From WTFY01 sp011523795 (GTDB lineage Bacteria > Pseudomonadota > Gammaproteobacteria > UBA4575): a DNA stretch of 64,000 nucleotides. The translations under genes were made by a program, and so were the position numbers. The notes beneath the pieces were generated by a model. It had not been told where the DNA came from. It saw only the letters and a list, made by a program, of their open reading frames with translations, and ran no database searches. The DNA is taken from positions 930,001 through 994,000 of the forward strand of contig OZ242278.1 in assembly GCA_965207475.1 (NCBI GenBank), written 5' to 3'. Below are positions 26,002-35,577 of the stretch, in pieces (within the stretch, counting starts at the first letter, position 1; every line of letters starts with the position of its first letter).

Positions 26002-27276
26002 ATGAAAATCGAGACACTCGCGATACACAGTGGTTATTCGCCGGACCCCACGACCAAAGCGGTTGCCGTGCCAATCTTTCAAACCACCTCCTATGCATTC
26101 GATGATACACAGCATGGTGCAGACCTGTTCGACTTGAAAGTCGAAGGCAATATTTACACACGAATCATGAACCCGACGACTGCTGTTCTTGAGCAGCGTG
26201 TCGCCGCCATGGAGGGAGGCGTGGGTGCGCTGGCCGTATCATCAGGCATGGCTGCCATCTCTCATGCTATTTTTGCGATTGCCGAACAAGGTGACAATAT
26301 CGTTTCGGTCACGACTTTATACGGAGGCACCTACAACCTGTTCGCTCACACCTTGCCTAAAATGGGAATTGAAGTCCGGTTCGTGGATTATCGGGATATC
26401 AGTGCCATCTCTGCGGCCATGGATGAAAATACGAAACTCGTTTTCTGCGAATCTCTAGGTAATCCGGCAGGCAACATCATAGACCTAGAAAAAACAGTAG
26501 AAGCTGCACATGCGGTCGGCGTGCCGGTCATGGTCGATAACACGGTGCCAACACCCTACTTATGCAGGCCATTCGAGTTCGGGGCCGACATCGTTATCCA
26601 CTCGTTGACCAAATACATGACTGGTCATGGCACGTCAATTGGGGGCATTATCGTCGACTCGGGGAAATTCCCGTGGAAGAAATACGAGCAGCGCTTTCCG
26701 ATGCTCAGTGAACCAGACCCTTCCTATCATGGAGTGGTCTATACCGAGGCACTGGGAGACGCGGCCTATATCGGTCGCGTGCGGGTTGTCCAGCTTCGCA
26801 ACATGGGTCCTGCAATTTCACCCCTGAACAGTTTTTTGATACTTCAAGGCATAGAAAGCCTGCCCGTTCGCATGGACCGCCACTGTGAGAATGCGCTTGC
26901 CGTAGCCGAACACTTGCAGGGACACTCCTGTGTAACCTGGGTCAACTATGCGGGGTTACCCTCGCATGAGGATCACCAACTCGTACAGAAATACTGCAGG
27001 GGACATGCTTCCGGAATCCTGAGTTTCGGAATCAAGGGTGGACTCGAAGCCGGAGTAAAGTTTATCGACTCGCTGAATCTGGTCGTCAGGCTGGTAAACA
27101 TTGGTGATGCAAAATCACTGGCCTGTCATCCTGCCACGACCACTCATCGGCAATTGAGCAAGGAAGAACAGGCAGTCGCCGGCGTAAGTGACGACCTGGT
27201 TCGTCTTTCCATCGGTATAGAACATATAGACGACATTCTGGAAGATATCGATCAGGCTCTGGCCAAGGCCAGCTAG
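26002..27276 (+). CDS. metY: O-acetylhomoserine aminocarboxypropyltransferase / homocysteine synthase
   Basis: 424 residues, the length of MetY in the Cys/Met metabolism PLP family. The N-terminus LAIHSGYSPDPTTKAVAVPIFQTTSYAFDD is typical. The PLP Lys lies in HSLTKYMTGHGTSIGGI, and the C-terminal LVNIGDAKSLACHPATTTH is the MetY signature. It makes homocysteine from O-acetylhomoserine and sulfide (direct sulfhydrylation). AAGGAA lies about 10 bases before the ATG. I saw no SAM riboswitch in the 220 bases upstream. Stand-alone gene. Confidence 0.95.
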   Translation: MKIETLAIHSGYSPDPTTKAVAVPIFQTTSYAFDDTQHGADLFDLKVEGNIYTRIMNPTTAVLEQRVAAMEGGVGALAVSSGMAAISHAIFAIAEQGDNIVSVTTLYGGTYNLFAHTLPKMGIEVRFVDYRDISAISAAMDENTKLVFCESLGNPAGNIIDLEKTVEAAHAVGVPVMVDNTVPTPYLCRPFEFGADIVIHSLTKYMTGHGTSIGGIIVDSGKFPWKKYEQRFPMLSEPDPSYHGVVYTEALGDAAYIGRVRVVQLRNMGPAISPLNSFLILQGIESLPVRMDRHCENALAVAEHLQGHSCVTWVNYAGLPSHEDHQLVQKYCRGHASGILSFGIKGGLEAGVKFIDSLNLVVRLVNIGDAKSLACHPATTTHRQLSKEEQAVAGVSDDLVRLSIGIEHIDDILEDIDQALAKAS

Positions 27277-27453
27277 GAGGAAGCGGTCGATGCGCTGGCA
27301 TCAGAATCTCCATCTGATGCATTGCCCGCTGCAAAGAGACCAGGGTTGCCAGGATGTAGAGGGAAGGTCGAGTATTTCATTGCACGTCCAGTATGGCCGT
27401 CTGAATTCAGGTTTGGGGGTACTCCAGTAGGCATGCACAGGTCCCGAGAGAGC

Positions 27454-27675
27454 CTATTCGTGCTTCTCCCAGCCGCCCAGGCCTTCAGGTGCATTGTGCT
27501 CCTCCAGCTGATCCCAGACAATATAGCCGGAATCCTGCTCATATACGGCCCTGGCAGCATCATCGGGCGTGGGAAACGTACGCGTGGGCATGCCATCCAC
27601 CCACAGGTCCCACAAGCCCAAGGGTTCCTGATGGACAACGAATTCAGATACGCTCGTTTTCAATTTATACTTCAC
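27454..27675 (-). CDS. Small conserved-type hypothetical protein
   Basis: About 73 residues from GTG 27675 (MKYKLKTSVSEFVVHQEP...). Rich in Trp, with W-D-L-W and a terminal LGGWEKHE, and a TPDDAARAVYEQDSGYIVWDQL helix. The pattern resembles small soluble proteins of unknown function common in Gammaproteobacteria. No signal peptide. The ribosome site is weak and the start is uncertain. Confidence 0.5.
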   Translation of the reverse strand: MKYKLKTSVSEFVVHQEPLGLWDLWVDGMPTRTFPTPDDAARAVYEQDSGYIVWDQLEEHNAPEGLGGWEKHE

Positions 27676-27706
27676 AAGGCCGATTGTACCGTACCATAAT
27701 CTCTGC

Positions 27707-28102
27707 GTGGACAAGGCAGCTTTCTTTTTTCATGGTCTTTTCCCCGACCAGATCGAGCTTGGCGACAATGCTGGCAAACCGCTTTGCAAGGTGTTGTTCG
27801 ACGTGGAATTCGACGGAAAGTTCCACTCCCATCTGTTGGCAGATATCCGGCCTGTTGACGAAAATGACGAGGCGCCTGTTTTCGAGGTACATTTCGATCT
27901 GCCCTTTGAATGCGCCGGGTTCCCCAAGGCAGTTGCAAGCTATTACCAGCAGGTGACGGGTCCCCAGTCTGCAACGATTAGTCACAGCGGGCCCAAAGGA
28001 CCCATTCCCAACAGGAATGTTTACCGTGTACAGTGGGAGGTGAGTTTGGATGCCTGCCACAAGTTGCCCGACCCCAAGCCTCCACAACGGAAGATCGAAT
28101 AA
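27707..28102 (+). CDS. Hypothetical protein
   Basis: 131 residues from GTG 27707, with no obvious ribosome site. The composition is balanced, with beta-type stretches (CKVLFDVEFDGKFHSHLLADIRPV, FEVHFDLPFE) and no membrane segment. A minus-strand frame of similar length covers the same bases (27665-28087) and cannot be excluded, but its protein composition is less natural. No family recognised. Confidence 0.45.
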   Translation: MDKAAFFFHGLFPDQIELGDNAGKPLCKVLFDVEFDGKFHSHLLADIRPVDENDEAPVFEVHFDLPFECAGFPKAVASYYQQVTGPQSATISHSGPKGPIPNRNVYRVQWEVSLDACHKLPDPKPPQRKIE

Positions 28103-28278
28103 GCCGGCAGGCTACTAAGAAATTCCTGGTGGGTTCTACTACGCCCAGGATATGATGCTGATAGTTGCATTGATGCAGGTATTTTTGGTAAAAACTCCTG
28201 CTCTTGACCGAATACACGCCTTCCTGGAACCCCAGAAATGCGCGTCCCGTTGGCTTGAACAAATTACAGGATATGTTT

Positions 28279-28497
28279 ATGACCGAAGAAAACTTGATTC
28301 GTCGCGACCAAGATGCCGGCTACATCATTGCATGGAAACGCAAGTACGAATTTGAAACCGGAAAGTTCAAGGATGAAACGATGACTTATGGCGAAGCACG
28401 CAAAAAGTGCGAAGAACTGAATGCTGAGAACCCGGAAAATACGTACTGGCCGGAAAAGCTGAAACAGGATCCGGAGTGGCACCTGGTGTACGAATAA
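28279..28497 (+). CDS. Small acidic hypothetical protein
   Basis: 72 residues (MTEENLIRRDQDAGYIIAW...), very rich in charged residues, with a helical middle (YGEARKKCEELNAENPENTYWPEKL) and a C-terminal WHLVYE. ACAGG eight bases upstream can serve as ribosome site. Not recognised. Convergent with pdxH. Confidence 0.6.
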   Translation: MTEENLIRRDQDAGYIIAWKRKYEFETGKFKDETMTYGEARKKCEELNAENPENTYWPEKLKQDPEWHLVYE

Positions 28498-28524
28498 TCC
28501 ATGCCATCAGGTCCCGGCCTCTAT

Positions 28525-29178
28525 CTAGGGGGACAACCTCTCCACCTTCCAATCACCGGACGGGGCAAGCGAATAGCGCAACCGGTCATGAAGCCGGTTA
28601 GGACGGCCCTGCCAAAATTCAAACTGGCTGGGCATCACCCGGAATCCACCCCAGTGCGTTGGGCTGGGTATGACTTCCTGCCCCCTGTATCGAATTTCCA
28701 GGCGCCTGTAGGCCCTCTCCAGCACTGAGTAGTCTTTTATGACCTTGCTTTGCTGGGATGCCAGCGCTCCCAACTGGCTGCCCCGGGGTCGTGTATGGAA
28801 ATACTCGGCTGAGTCTGCAGCGGGTATCTTTTCGACGTGGCCTGTTATTCGTACCTGGCGGTATAGCCTATCCCACCAGAAACAAAGTGCGGCAATCCGT
28901 GTGGATTGCAGGTCCTGCGCCTTGTCACTGTTGTAGTTGGTAAAAAACACAAAGCCAGACTTGTCATACGCTTTCAACAGCACCATACGGGAAGAAATGT
29001 CCCCTGCGCGGCTGACCGTGGCCAGGTTCATCGCGTTAGGCTCTACAAAGTCAGAGGCTAGGGCCTCTTCAAACCATGTGTGAAACTGGTCAAAGGGATC
29101 TTTCTTGGCTTTGCGTTTTTCCAACACTACTGCCTGATAGTTCTTTCTCAGCTTCCGAATGTCAGTGACCCTAGGCAT
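28525..29178 (-). CDS. pdxH: Pyridoxamine 5'-phosphate oxidase
   Basis: About 217 residues. Typical elements are DPFDQFHTWFEEAL, the ATVSRAGDISSRMVLLKAYD and GFVFFTNYNSDKAQDL FMN-binding blocks, RQVRITGHVEKI, FHTRPRGSQLGALASQQS and a C-terminal HDRLRYSL.GDWKVERLSP. The flavoenzyme makes pyridoxal phosphate, cofactor of several enzymes encoded in this window (MetY, IlvE, Sga). ATG 29178 is preferred over an adjacent TTG. Confidence 0.97.
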   Translation of the reverse strand: MPRVTDIRKLRKNYQAVVLEKRKAKKDPFDQFHTWFEEALASDFVEPNAMNLATVSRAGDISSRMVLLKAYDKSGFVFFTNYNSDKAQDLQSTRIAALCFWWDRLYRQVRITGHVEKIPAADSAEYFHTRPRGSQLGALASQQSKVIKDYSVLERAYRRLEIRYRGQEVIPSPTHWGGFRVMPSQFEFWQGRPNRLHDRLRYSLAPSGDWKVERLSP

Positions 29179-29196
29179 CAAGACTCAAAGGTGCGA

Positions 29197-29820
29197 TCAC
29201 TTCAGTGCAACCCCTGTGCCTCCTAGCCCGCAATAGCCATCCGGATTCTTGGACAGATACTGCTGATGGTAGTTCTCCGCATAGTAGAATTCCGGCGCCG
29301 GGAGGATTTCAGTTGTAATGGAAGGGTAGCCCTTCTGGCCTAACGCCAGTTGATACCGCTCTCTCGTTTGTTCCGCAATCTGTTGCTGTTCTTCGTTGTA
29401 CACATAGATCCCGGAGCGGTATTGCGTCCCTACATCATTTCCCTGGCGCATGCCCTGGGTTGGATCATGGGACTCCCAGAACAATTTCACCAAATTAGCG
29501 TAGCTGACCAGTTCGGAGGCGAATACTACACGCACGACCTCATTATGCCCCGTCATGCCGGTACATACCTCTCGATAAGTCGGATTTGGGGTAATGCCCC
29601 CAGAGTAGCCTACAGAGGTGGAATACACCCCGAACTGTTGCCAAAACTTTCTCTCTGCACCCCAGAAACAGCCCATGCCAAACATTGCCAGATCCATGTC
29701 CCCAGGAAAAGGCGGGCATAGCGAATTGCCGTTCACATGATGCACATCCTCCACTTGCATCGGTTCGTCACGACCCGGCAGAGCCTGGTGCTTGTCTACA
29801 ATGCACAATTCTCTAAACAC
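29197..29820 (-). CDS. msrA: Peptide-methionine (S)-S-oxide reductase
   Basis: About 207 residues. The catalytic Cys is in FGMGCFWGAERKFW, followed by GYSGGITPNPTYREVCTGMTGHNEVV, ESHDPTQGMRQGNDVGTQYRSGIY and YYAENYHQQYLSKNP.GYCGLGGTG, all MsrA hallmarks. The Cys near the C-terminus can act as recycling Cys. GTG 29820 with AGGTG upstream keeps the conserved leader KHQALPGR, while longer starts would overlap thiC. Repairs oxidised methionine; methylotrophs face oxidant stress, but the link is not shown here. Directly downstream of thiC. Confidence 0.94.
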   Translation of the reverse strand: MFRELCIVDKHQALPGRDEPMQVEDVHHVNGNSLCPPFPGDMDLAMFGMGCFWGAERKFWQQFGVYSTSVGYSGGITPNPTYREVCTGMTGHNEVVRVVFASELVSYANLVKLFWESHDPTQGMRQGNDVGTQYRSGIYVYNEEQQQIAEQTRERYQLALGQKGYPSITTEILPAPEFYYAENYHQQYLSKNPDGYCGLGGTGVALK

Positions 29821-29854
29821 GAGCGTAACACCTGAGAACAGACAGTGTGTGCGT

Positions 29855-31747
29855 TCACGCCTCCTGACGGGATTTGGCCTCTGACTCCCTGAATTCACGC
29901 GCTTTTTCCTGCAGGCCCTGTTCAATGGCAACCGGAATCTCATCAATTCCCTGCCTGGCTGCGTAATCCCGTACATCCTGCGTGATTTTCATCGAGCAGA
30001 AATGCGGACCGCACATGGAACAGAAATGAGCAACTTTTGCCGAATCCCGGGGCAAGCTCTCATCATGCAAAGAACGTGCGTGTTCAGGATCCAAGCTCAG
30101 ATTAAACTGGTCTTCCCAGCGAAACTCAAAACGCGCCTTGGACAGGGCATTGTCCCTGAGCTGAGCACCGGGATGCCCCTTGGCCAGATCCGCAGCATGT
30201 GCTGCGATCTTGTAGGCAATAATTCCATCACGCACATCTTGCTTGTCCGGCAAACCCAAATGTTCCTTGGGAGTGACATAACATAACATTGCAGTCCCAT
30301 ACCATCCTATGTTTGCCGCACCGATTGCAGAGGTGATGTGATCGTAGCCCGGTGCGATATCTGTGACCAGCGGACCAAGGGTATAAAAGGGAGCTTCCAG
30401 ACAATCACTTCGTTCCCGATCCACATTTTCCTTGATCATTTGCATCGGAATGTGACCGGGCCCCTCAACCATGACCTGCACGTCATGCTCCCATGCAATC
30501 CTTGTCAGCTCTCCCAGCGTTTTCAGTTCGGCAAACTGGGCCTCGTCATTCGCATCTGCAATACATCCCGGCCGCAGCCCGTCTCCAAGTGAAAAGGCCA
30601 CGTCATAGGCCTGCAAGATCTCGCAAATTTCCTCAAAATGCGTATAAAGAAAGCTCTCCTGATGATGCGCCAGACACCACTTTGCCATGATCGAGCCTCC
30701 ACGCGACACGATGCCTGTTGTGCGATCAACCGTCAGCGGCACATACGCCAATCGCACCCCTGCATGCACGGTAAAATAATCCACACCCTGCTCAGCCTGT
30801 TCAATCAGCGTATCCCTGTACAGGTCCCAGGTCAGTTCCTCGGCCTTGCCATGCACCTTCTCCAGTGCCTGGTATATCGGGACCGTACCAACCGGGACAG
30901 GCGAGTTGCGTATGATCCATTCGCGAGTTTCATGGATGTGTTTACCAGTTGACAGGTCCATAATCGTATCGCTCCCCCAACGTACGGCCCATGCCATTTT
31001 TTCCACTTCTTCCTCGATGGAAGAAGCAATCACGGAGTTGCCCAGATTGGTATTGACCTTTACCAGGAAGTTCCTGCCGATAATCATCGGTTCTGATTCG
31101 GGATGATTGATGTTGTTTGGGATGATGGCGCGTCCGGCTGCGACTTCGCCGCGTACGAATTCCGGGGTAACTGTCTCGGGCAGGCTCGCACCGAATCTCT
31201 GACCCTTGTGTTGATGCAGTAATTTCTCGTAGCGGGTGTCCTGGCGGTGCTGCTGCAGCCGCATATCCTCACGCAGTGCTACATACTCCATCTCGGGTGT
31301 GATGGTTCCGCGTCGCGCGTAGTGCATCTGTGTGACAGCGCGACCTGGTCTGGCCCGAAGGGGAAGTCGATGATGCTCAAACCGCAAGTGCGCGGTACGC
31401 GGGTCACTCTGCCGCATTCGGCCATATTCCGAAGATGGTTGTGCGAGCACTAACGTGTCATTTCGCTGTTCTATCCAGGCAACACGTACAGGTGGCAGTC
31501 CTTGCATCAAATTCACCTGTATATCCGGGTCGGAATAAGGGCCCGAAGTATCGTAAATTGTTATGGGTGGATTCAGGCCCCCGCCAAAAGTGCCCGGGCT
31601 GGCCGAACAATGAACTTCTCGCATCCCTACCCTCAGATCTTTGCGGGACCCCTGAACATATACTTTATGCGAGTTGGGAAAAGGCTGCTCAACGTCAGTA
31701 GAAAGCTGGGCAGTCTTATCCCGCATGGAACTGGCAATTGCACTCAT
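29855..31747 (-). CDS. thiC: Phosphomethylpyrimidine synthase ThiC
   Basis: 630 residues, the normal length. The C-terminal cluster motif CSMCGPHFCSMK (CxxCxxxxC) binds the 4Fe-4S cluster. RGGSIMAKWCLAHHQESFLYTHF, SLGDGLRPGCIADANDEAQF and VMVEGPGHIPMQMI are conserved. It rearranges aminoimidazole ribotide to HMP-P in thiamin synthesis. I looked for a TPP riboswitch upstream and did not find the CTGAGA and ACCTGATCTGG elements in the minus-strand leader. Divergent from the oxidoreductase gene at 32045. Confidence 0.98.
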   Translation of the reverse strand: MSAIASSMRDKTAQLSTDVEQPFPNSHKVYVQGSRKDLRVGMREVHCSASPGTFGGGLNPPITIYDTSGPYSDPDIQVNLMQGLPPVRVAWIEQRNDTLVLAQPSSEYGRMRQSDPRTAHLRFEHHRLPLRARPGRAVTQMHYARRGTITPEMEYVALREDMRLQQHRQDTRYEKLLHQHKGQRFGASLPETVTPEFVRGEVAAGRAIIPNNINHPESEPMIIGRNFLVKVNTNLGNSVIASSIEEEVEKMAWAVRWGSDTIMDLSTGKHIHETREWIIRNSPVPVGTVPIYQALEKVHGKAEELTWDLYRDTLIEQAEQGVDYFTVHAGVRLAYVPLTVDRTTGIVSRGGSIMAKWCLAHHQESFLYTHFEEICEILQAYDVAFSLGDGLRPGCIADANDEAQFAELKTLGELTRIAWEHDVQVMVEGPGHIPMQMIKENVDRERSDCLEAPFYTLGPLVTDIAPGYDHITSAIGAANIGWYGTAMLCYVTPKEHLGLPDKQDVRDGIIAYKIAAHAADLAKGHPGAQLRDNALSKARFEFRWEDQFNLSLDPEHARSLHDESLPRDSAKVAHFCSMCGPHFCSMKITQDVRDYAARQGIDEIPVAIEQGLQEKAREFRESEAKSRQEA

Positions 31748-32044
31748 ATCGTCTACCTTTCTCTATGGCGGTGATGCGACAGCGGCACAAAACCGCATGT
31801 CAGCAGGCCAGCGGCAAAGCATTTTCCCTCGCATGCGTTGCCTGGCCCGGCCTCCATAGGAAACACCGGCCAGATTATCAACGACCCGGCACCTTCGGTC
31901 CTTGGACTTGCAATACTAAAGGATAATGCTCATTGTTGCACAGGAAAAGCTATCCAAGAATATACTGACTCATGCAGAAACCTAAATGGTACAGGCACTG
32001 TGCGCACCCTCCAGATGATTCCATCTGGGCTTCCCCGTAGACCC

Positions 32045-33016
32045 ATGCCTTACAACGTTGCCATCATAGGCCCCTCTCGCAACAAACAGGGTACCGGACC
32101 TTACGTTGCAAAAATCTTTCATATGCTGGGCGCTCATTTAAGCGCAGTCGTCAGCAGTTCCAGGCAGTCCGCAGCGGGTGCGGCAGAGCACCTGAGAAAG
32201 GAATACGGAGACAACTGCGAGGCCTTTGCAGACACGGAAAAGATGCTTGAGAGCGTTCCTGTCGATATCGTGGCAATCTGCTCTCCCACCACGACACATC
32301 TCCAGCACCTGGGTCCCTCAGCTGAAGCAGGTTGCCACATATTCTGCGAAAAACCACTTTGGTGGCCAAGGAAGGAAGTGAGATCGGAGACAGATGCCCG
32401 GCTCGTCATGGTCGAGACCATCCGCCTTGTCCAGCTATGTAATAGAAAAGACATTGTCCTGCAACTGAACACGCAGTGGCCGTTCACGCTGCCCGGCTAC
32501 TACGAGTTAAGCCCGGAACACAGCCAGCCCGCCAGGGAAATCAGGAGCTTTACCATGTGGCTTTCTCCAGTCAGTGCCGGCAAGAAAATGATCGTCGATT
32601 CGGTACCCCACCTGCTCAGCATGCTGTATGCCCTGTTTGGGGGTGGACGGATTCATGACATTCGCTGCAGCCGTACAAGTTCCAATGCAGCCGAGGAACT
32701 GCACATCCAGTTTTACTACCAGCACGCAGCAGGGGATTGCAAGACTGCCTTGTTCTTGAATCCCACCGCCGAGATACCCAAACCGGCTGCCTATGCCATC
32801 AACGACAGGCGTGTAGACAGGCATGTTGATCTGCCAGATTACCTGATATCATTGAAGGTGCCCGGAAAACAATTACAGATCGCGGACCCTTTATTGTCCT
32901 CGGTCAAAAACTTTTTAGGATCCATACATTCTGTATCCGCCTTGGATGAAACTGCATTAATAGACGGGATGGAACACCTGTTGCAAATTTACCAGGCTGT
33001 AGGCACCCAATCATGA
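32045..33016 (+). CDS. Gfo/Idh/MocA-family oxidoreductase, function unknown
   Basis: About 323 residues from ATG 32045. It has a Rossmann N-terminus (YNVAIIGPSRNKQGTGPYVAKIF), in which the usual GxGxxG is altered. DIVAICSPTTTHLQHL and the family lysine in CEKPLWWP (E102-K103-P104) follow, and a substrate domain makes up the rest. Such enzymes use NAD(P) to oxidise or reduce sugars and cyclitols. The stop overlaps the start of the radical SAM gene by four bases, so the two are co-translated. Position beside LPS core genes suggests sugar or surface glycan modification, an inference. Confidence 0.85.
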   Translation: MPYNVAIIGPSRNKQGTGPYVAKIFHMLGAHLSAVVSSSRQSAAGAAEHLRKEYGDNCEAFADTEKMLESVPVDIVAICSPTTTHLQHLGPSAEAGCHIFCEKPLWWPRKEVRSETDARLVMVETIRLVQLCNRKDIVLQLNTQWPFTLPGYYELSPEHSQPAREIRSFTMWLSPVSAGKKMIVDSVPHLLSMLYALFGGGRIHDIRCSRTSSNAAEELHIQFYYQHAAGDCKTALFLNPTAEIPKPAAYAINDRRVDRHVDLPDYLISLKVPGKQLQIADPLLSSVKNFLGSIHSVSALDETALIDGMEHLLQIYQAVGTQS

Positions 33017-34410
33017 CGGTAGGAAAAATTCATTCCGACAGTGGCGAAGTGCTGATCCAGATTTCACCCCTGATCCATTTCAGCAAGTTTGAACCAAGCT
33101 CGGACCAGGATATTGCACGGAAGCCCTTGCATGTAAAAGCGATCCCATGCCAGGTCAAAAAACAGACAGAACTGTCTCCCCTGCATGATTTCATGGGCAA
33201 GCTACTCCAGCCCGAGGTGCTTGAAAGCCTGAAGGATTATGTGCGCTGGCAGGCACGATGGAGAGAAGGATTTGCGACAGGATCCATGACATTTGAACAG
33301 GCGCTGGAAACCACACCGGGACAGGCTCCGGTTTCCATCAACCTGGATGTGACCACGGCCTGCAATTACCGGTGTGACCACTGCGTAGACATGGATATCC
33401 TGAACAAGAATATCAACTACGATCATGAACTGCTCAAGGACTCATTGACTCACCTGGTTGACAATGGCCTGCGCTCGGTCATCATTATCGGCGGCGGTGA
33501 ACCCACCGCCTACAAGGGTTTCGAAGATGTTGTACGACATCTCAAATCCATGGGCGCACAGATCGGCGTGGTAACCAACGGCAGCATGATGAAGAAAATT
33601 GAAGCCGTCGCTGATGTGCTGCAGGAACGGGACTGGGTGCGACTGTCTCTTGATTCGGGTACAAATGAAACGTTTCGTGCCATGCACAAACCCGGCAGCA
33701 AGAAGTGCACACTGGAGTGGATTTGCGCCCATATACCTGCGATCAAAAAGCTGAACCCCCGGTTCATGATCGGGTTCAGTTTCATCATCGTCTGGAAAGA
33801 CTGCGAGACCAATGATACGCAGATTATTGAAAACATTGATGAAATAGTTACCGCGGCCAAGCTTGCCAAACAGCATGACTTTGACTACATTTCCTACAAG
33901 CCGTTCCTAACCCGATCCGAACAGAACAACGCCGAAATCGTGGGAATAGACAAGCAACAGGAATCAGTTGCCTCCACCATGCACCGGATCCGCGATGCCA
34001 TCGTTCAGGCCAAGCAACTGGAGGACGGCAAATTCTCGGTGATCGAGAGCACAAACCTGCGGGTACTGGAAAATGGTACATACATGGACTACAGCAAGCA
34101 GCCCCACAACTGTCACATGCAGTATTTCAGGCAGGTACTCAGTCCGCTGGGCGTGTTCAACTGCCCGGTATACCGCCATGTACCGCAAGCCCTGCTGGGA
34201 GGGAAGCATACTTATGCCACACAAAATGGACTACAGGCCACACAAAGGAACACACTGAAGCTGATCGAGACGTTTGACGCCACCGAGGAATGCAAGGATG
34301 TAACCTGCCTGTATAACCATGCGAACTGGTTTATCGAAGATCTGATTAATCACCCGGAAAAACTGGATTCGCTAGCTCCAAGCTTTGACCGGGGTGATTA
34401 CTTTCTCTAG
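33013..34410 (+). CDS. Radical SAM protein, function unknown
   Basis: 465 residues. The SAM-binding 4Fe-4S motif CNYRCDHC is at residues 117-124 (Cx3Cx2C), followed by IIIGGGEPTAYKGF (GGE motif), VVTNG and LSLDSG. This places it with enzymes of the SPASM/MoaA-like group. Late cysteines (NCHMQYFRQ, FNCPVYR, EECKDVTC) could hold an auxiliary cluster. The first 110 residues form an extension with no motif I know. Coupled to the Gfo/Idh gene, it probably acts on the same substrate. Its 3' end touches convergent waaF. Possible roles are sugar dehydrogenation or epimerisation; not identified. Confidence 0.9.
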   Translation: MTVGKIHSDSGEVLIQISPLIHFSKFEPSSDQDIARKPLHVKAIPCQVKKQTELSPLHDFMGKLLQPEVLESLKDYVRWQARWREGFATGSMTFEQALETTPGQAPVSINLDVTTACNYRCDHCVDMDILNKNINYDHELLKDSLTHLVDNGLRSVIIIGGGEPTAYKGFEDVVRHLKSMGAQIGVVTNGSMMKKIEAVADVLQERDWVRLSLDSGTNETFRAMHKPGSKKCTLEWICAHIPAIKKLNPRFMIGFSFIIVWKDCETNDTQIIENIDEIVTAAKLAKQHDFDYISYKPFLTRSEQNNAEIVGIDKQQESVASTMHRIRDAIVQAKQLEDGKFSVIESTNLRVLENGTYMDYSKQPHNCHMQYFRQVLSPLGVFNCPVYRHVPQALLGGKHTYATQNGLQATQRNTLKLIETFDATEECKDVTCLYNHANWFIEDLINHPEKLDSLAPSFDRGDYFL

Positions 34411-35435
34411 CCGGATGTGGTGCCGAGTAGCTCTTGCGCACTATCATACACCTGGCCGACGGAAAGATTGCGCAGGCAATTGTAGTGCCCATATGGGCAC
34501 TGTTTTTTCCAGCACGGGCTGCAATCCAGATCCAGGTAGTGGATGACTGCCGAGTCGGTTAACGGCGGCGTGTACTCAGGCGTTATTGACCCGTACATGG
34601 CAACCACCGGCCGGCCCACCGCGGCGGCGATGTGCATCAACCCTGAATCGTTGGTCACTGCGACCTTTACCAGCGATAGTAAATCGATGACTTCCTCAAG
34701 GCTGGTCTGCCCGCAAAGGTTTTTGGCAATTCCACCGGATGCGCTCACAACTTCTTGCCCGATGGCACGGTCATTGGGAGAACCGAAAACGTAGACTTCA
34801 AAGCCTTGCTTTCTGAACAGAACGGCGAGTTCACCAAAATACCTTGCCGGCCATCGCTTGGAAGGCCCGAATTCGGCACCAGGCATCAGGGCGATCCCTG
34901 GTTTCGACTCGTCCACTCCGAGCCTGGCTGCTGCCTTGCTGCGCTTGTCCTCATGTACCTGCAGCTTCGGGTAACAAATCTCAGGAATTTGCCCTGACTG
35001 CGACCGTTCATGCCCCAGACCGACATACTTCTCCACTGCCCTGTATGCCATGTCCCTGTTCAGCATTCGCATGTCATTCACGACTCCAAAACGCATTTCG
35101 CCTCGATAGGCAGTACGCCGAGGGATACCTGCAAAATAGGGAATGAGTGCAGACTTGAAAGACCTGGGCAAAATGATGCATTGATCGTACCTGCCCCGCA
35201 ATGCACTGCCCATGCGCAAGCGTTTCAGTAATCCCAGTTCGCCATGAGCCAGATCGACTTGAATGGTCTTTCTCACCTCTGCCATCCTGGCAAGCACGGG
35301 AGCAGACCATGCAGGCGCCACTACATCGATGATGTTTTCTTGACCCCGTTGCTTCAAAGCCATGAACAGGCTCTGGACCATCACCATGTCTCCGACCCAT
35401 GCCGGGCCTATTACAAGTATTTTCCTGGTTTTCAA
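34407..35435 (-). CDS. waaF: LPS heptosyltransferase II
   Basis: 342 residues of the GT9 family. The N-terminus KILVIGPAWVGDMVMVQSLF, LPRSFKSALIPYFAGIPRRTAYRGEMR, MPGAEFGPSKRWP and the nucleotide-binding TNDSGLMHIAAAVGRPVVAMYGSI are typical of WaaF. It adds the second L,D-heptose to the LPS inner core from ADP-heptose, which the HldE encoded at 42193-43611 helps make. Convergent with the radical SAM gene, overlapping by four bases. Confidence 0.95.
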   Translation of the reverse strand: MKTRKILVIGPAWVGDMVMVQSLFMALKQRGQENIIDVVAPAWSAPVLARMAEVRKTIQVDLAHGELGLLKRLRMGSALRGRYDQCIILPRSFKSALIPYFAGIPRRTAYRGEMRFGVVNDMRMLNRDMAYRAVEKYVGLGHERSQSGQIPEICYPKLQVHEDKRSKAAARLGVDESKPGIALMPGAEFGPSKRWPARYFGELAVLFRKQGFEVYVFGSPNDRAIGQEVVSASGGIAKNLCGQTSLEEVIDLLSLVKVAVTNDSGLMHIAAAVGRPVVAMYGSITPEYTPPLTDSAVIHYLDLDCSPCWKKQCPYGHYNCLRNLSVGQVYDSAQELLGTTSG

Positions 35436-35577
35436 AAGTATTTTCGTCTTACCAGCGTCGTGGAAAAGGACTGATTCAGCAGGCCCCGAATAAAGGTGCA
35501 GGGCTATAGTTCTTGCATATATGATACTGGTATAGTGCGCAATCGCATGAAACTATAACAGACTAGCCCTGGGCAGG

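Noticed and set aside
31748..32044. TPP riboswitch upstream of thiC
   Set aside because: On the minus strand one short part (GCATGCGAGGGA) recalls the riboswitch 3' end, but the CTGAGA and ACCTGATCTGG cores are missing.
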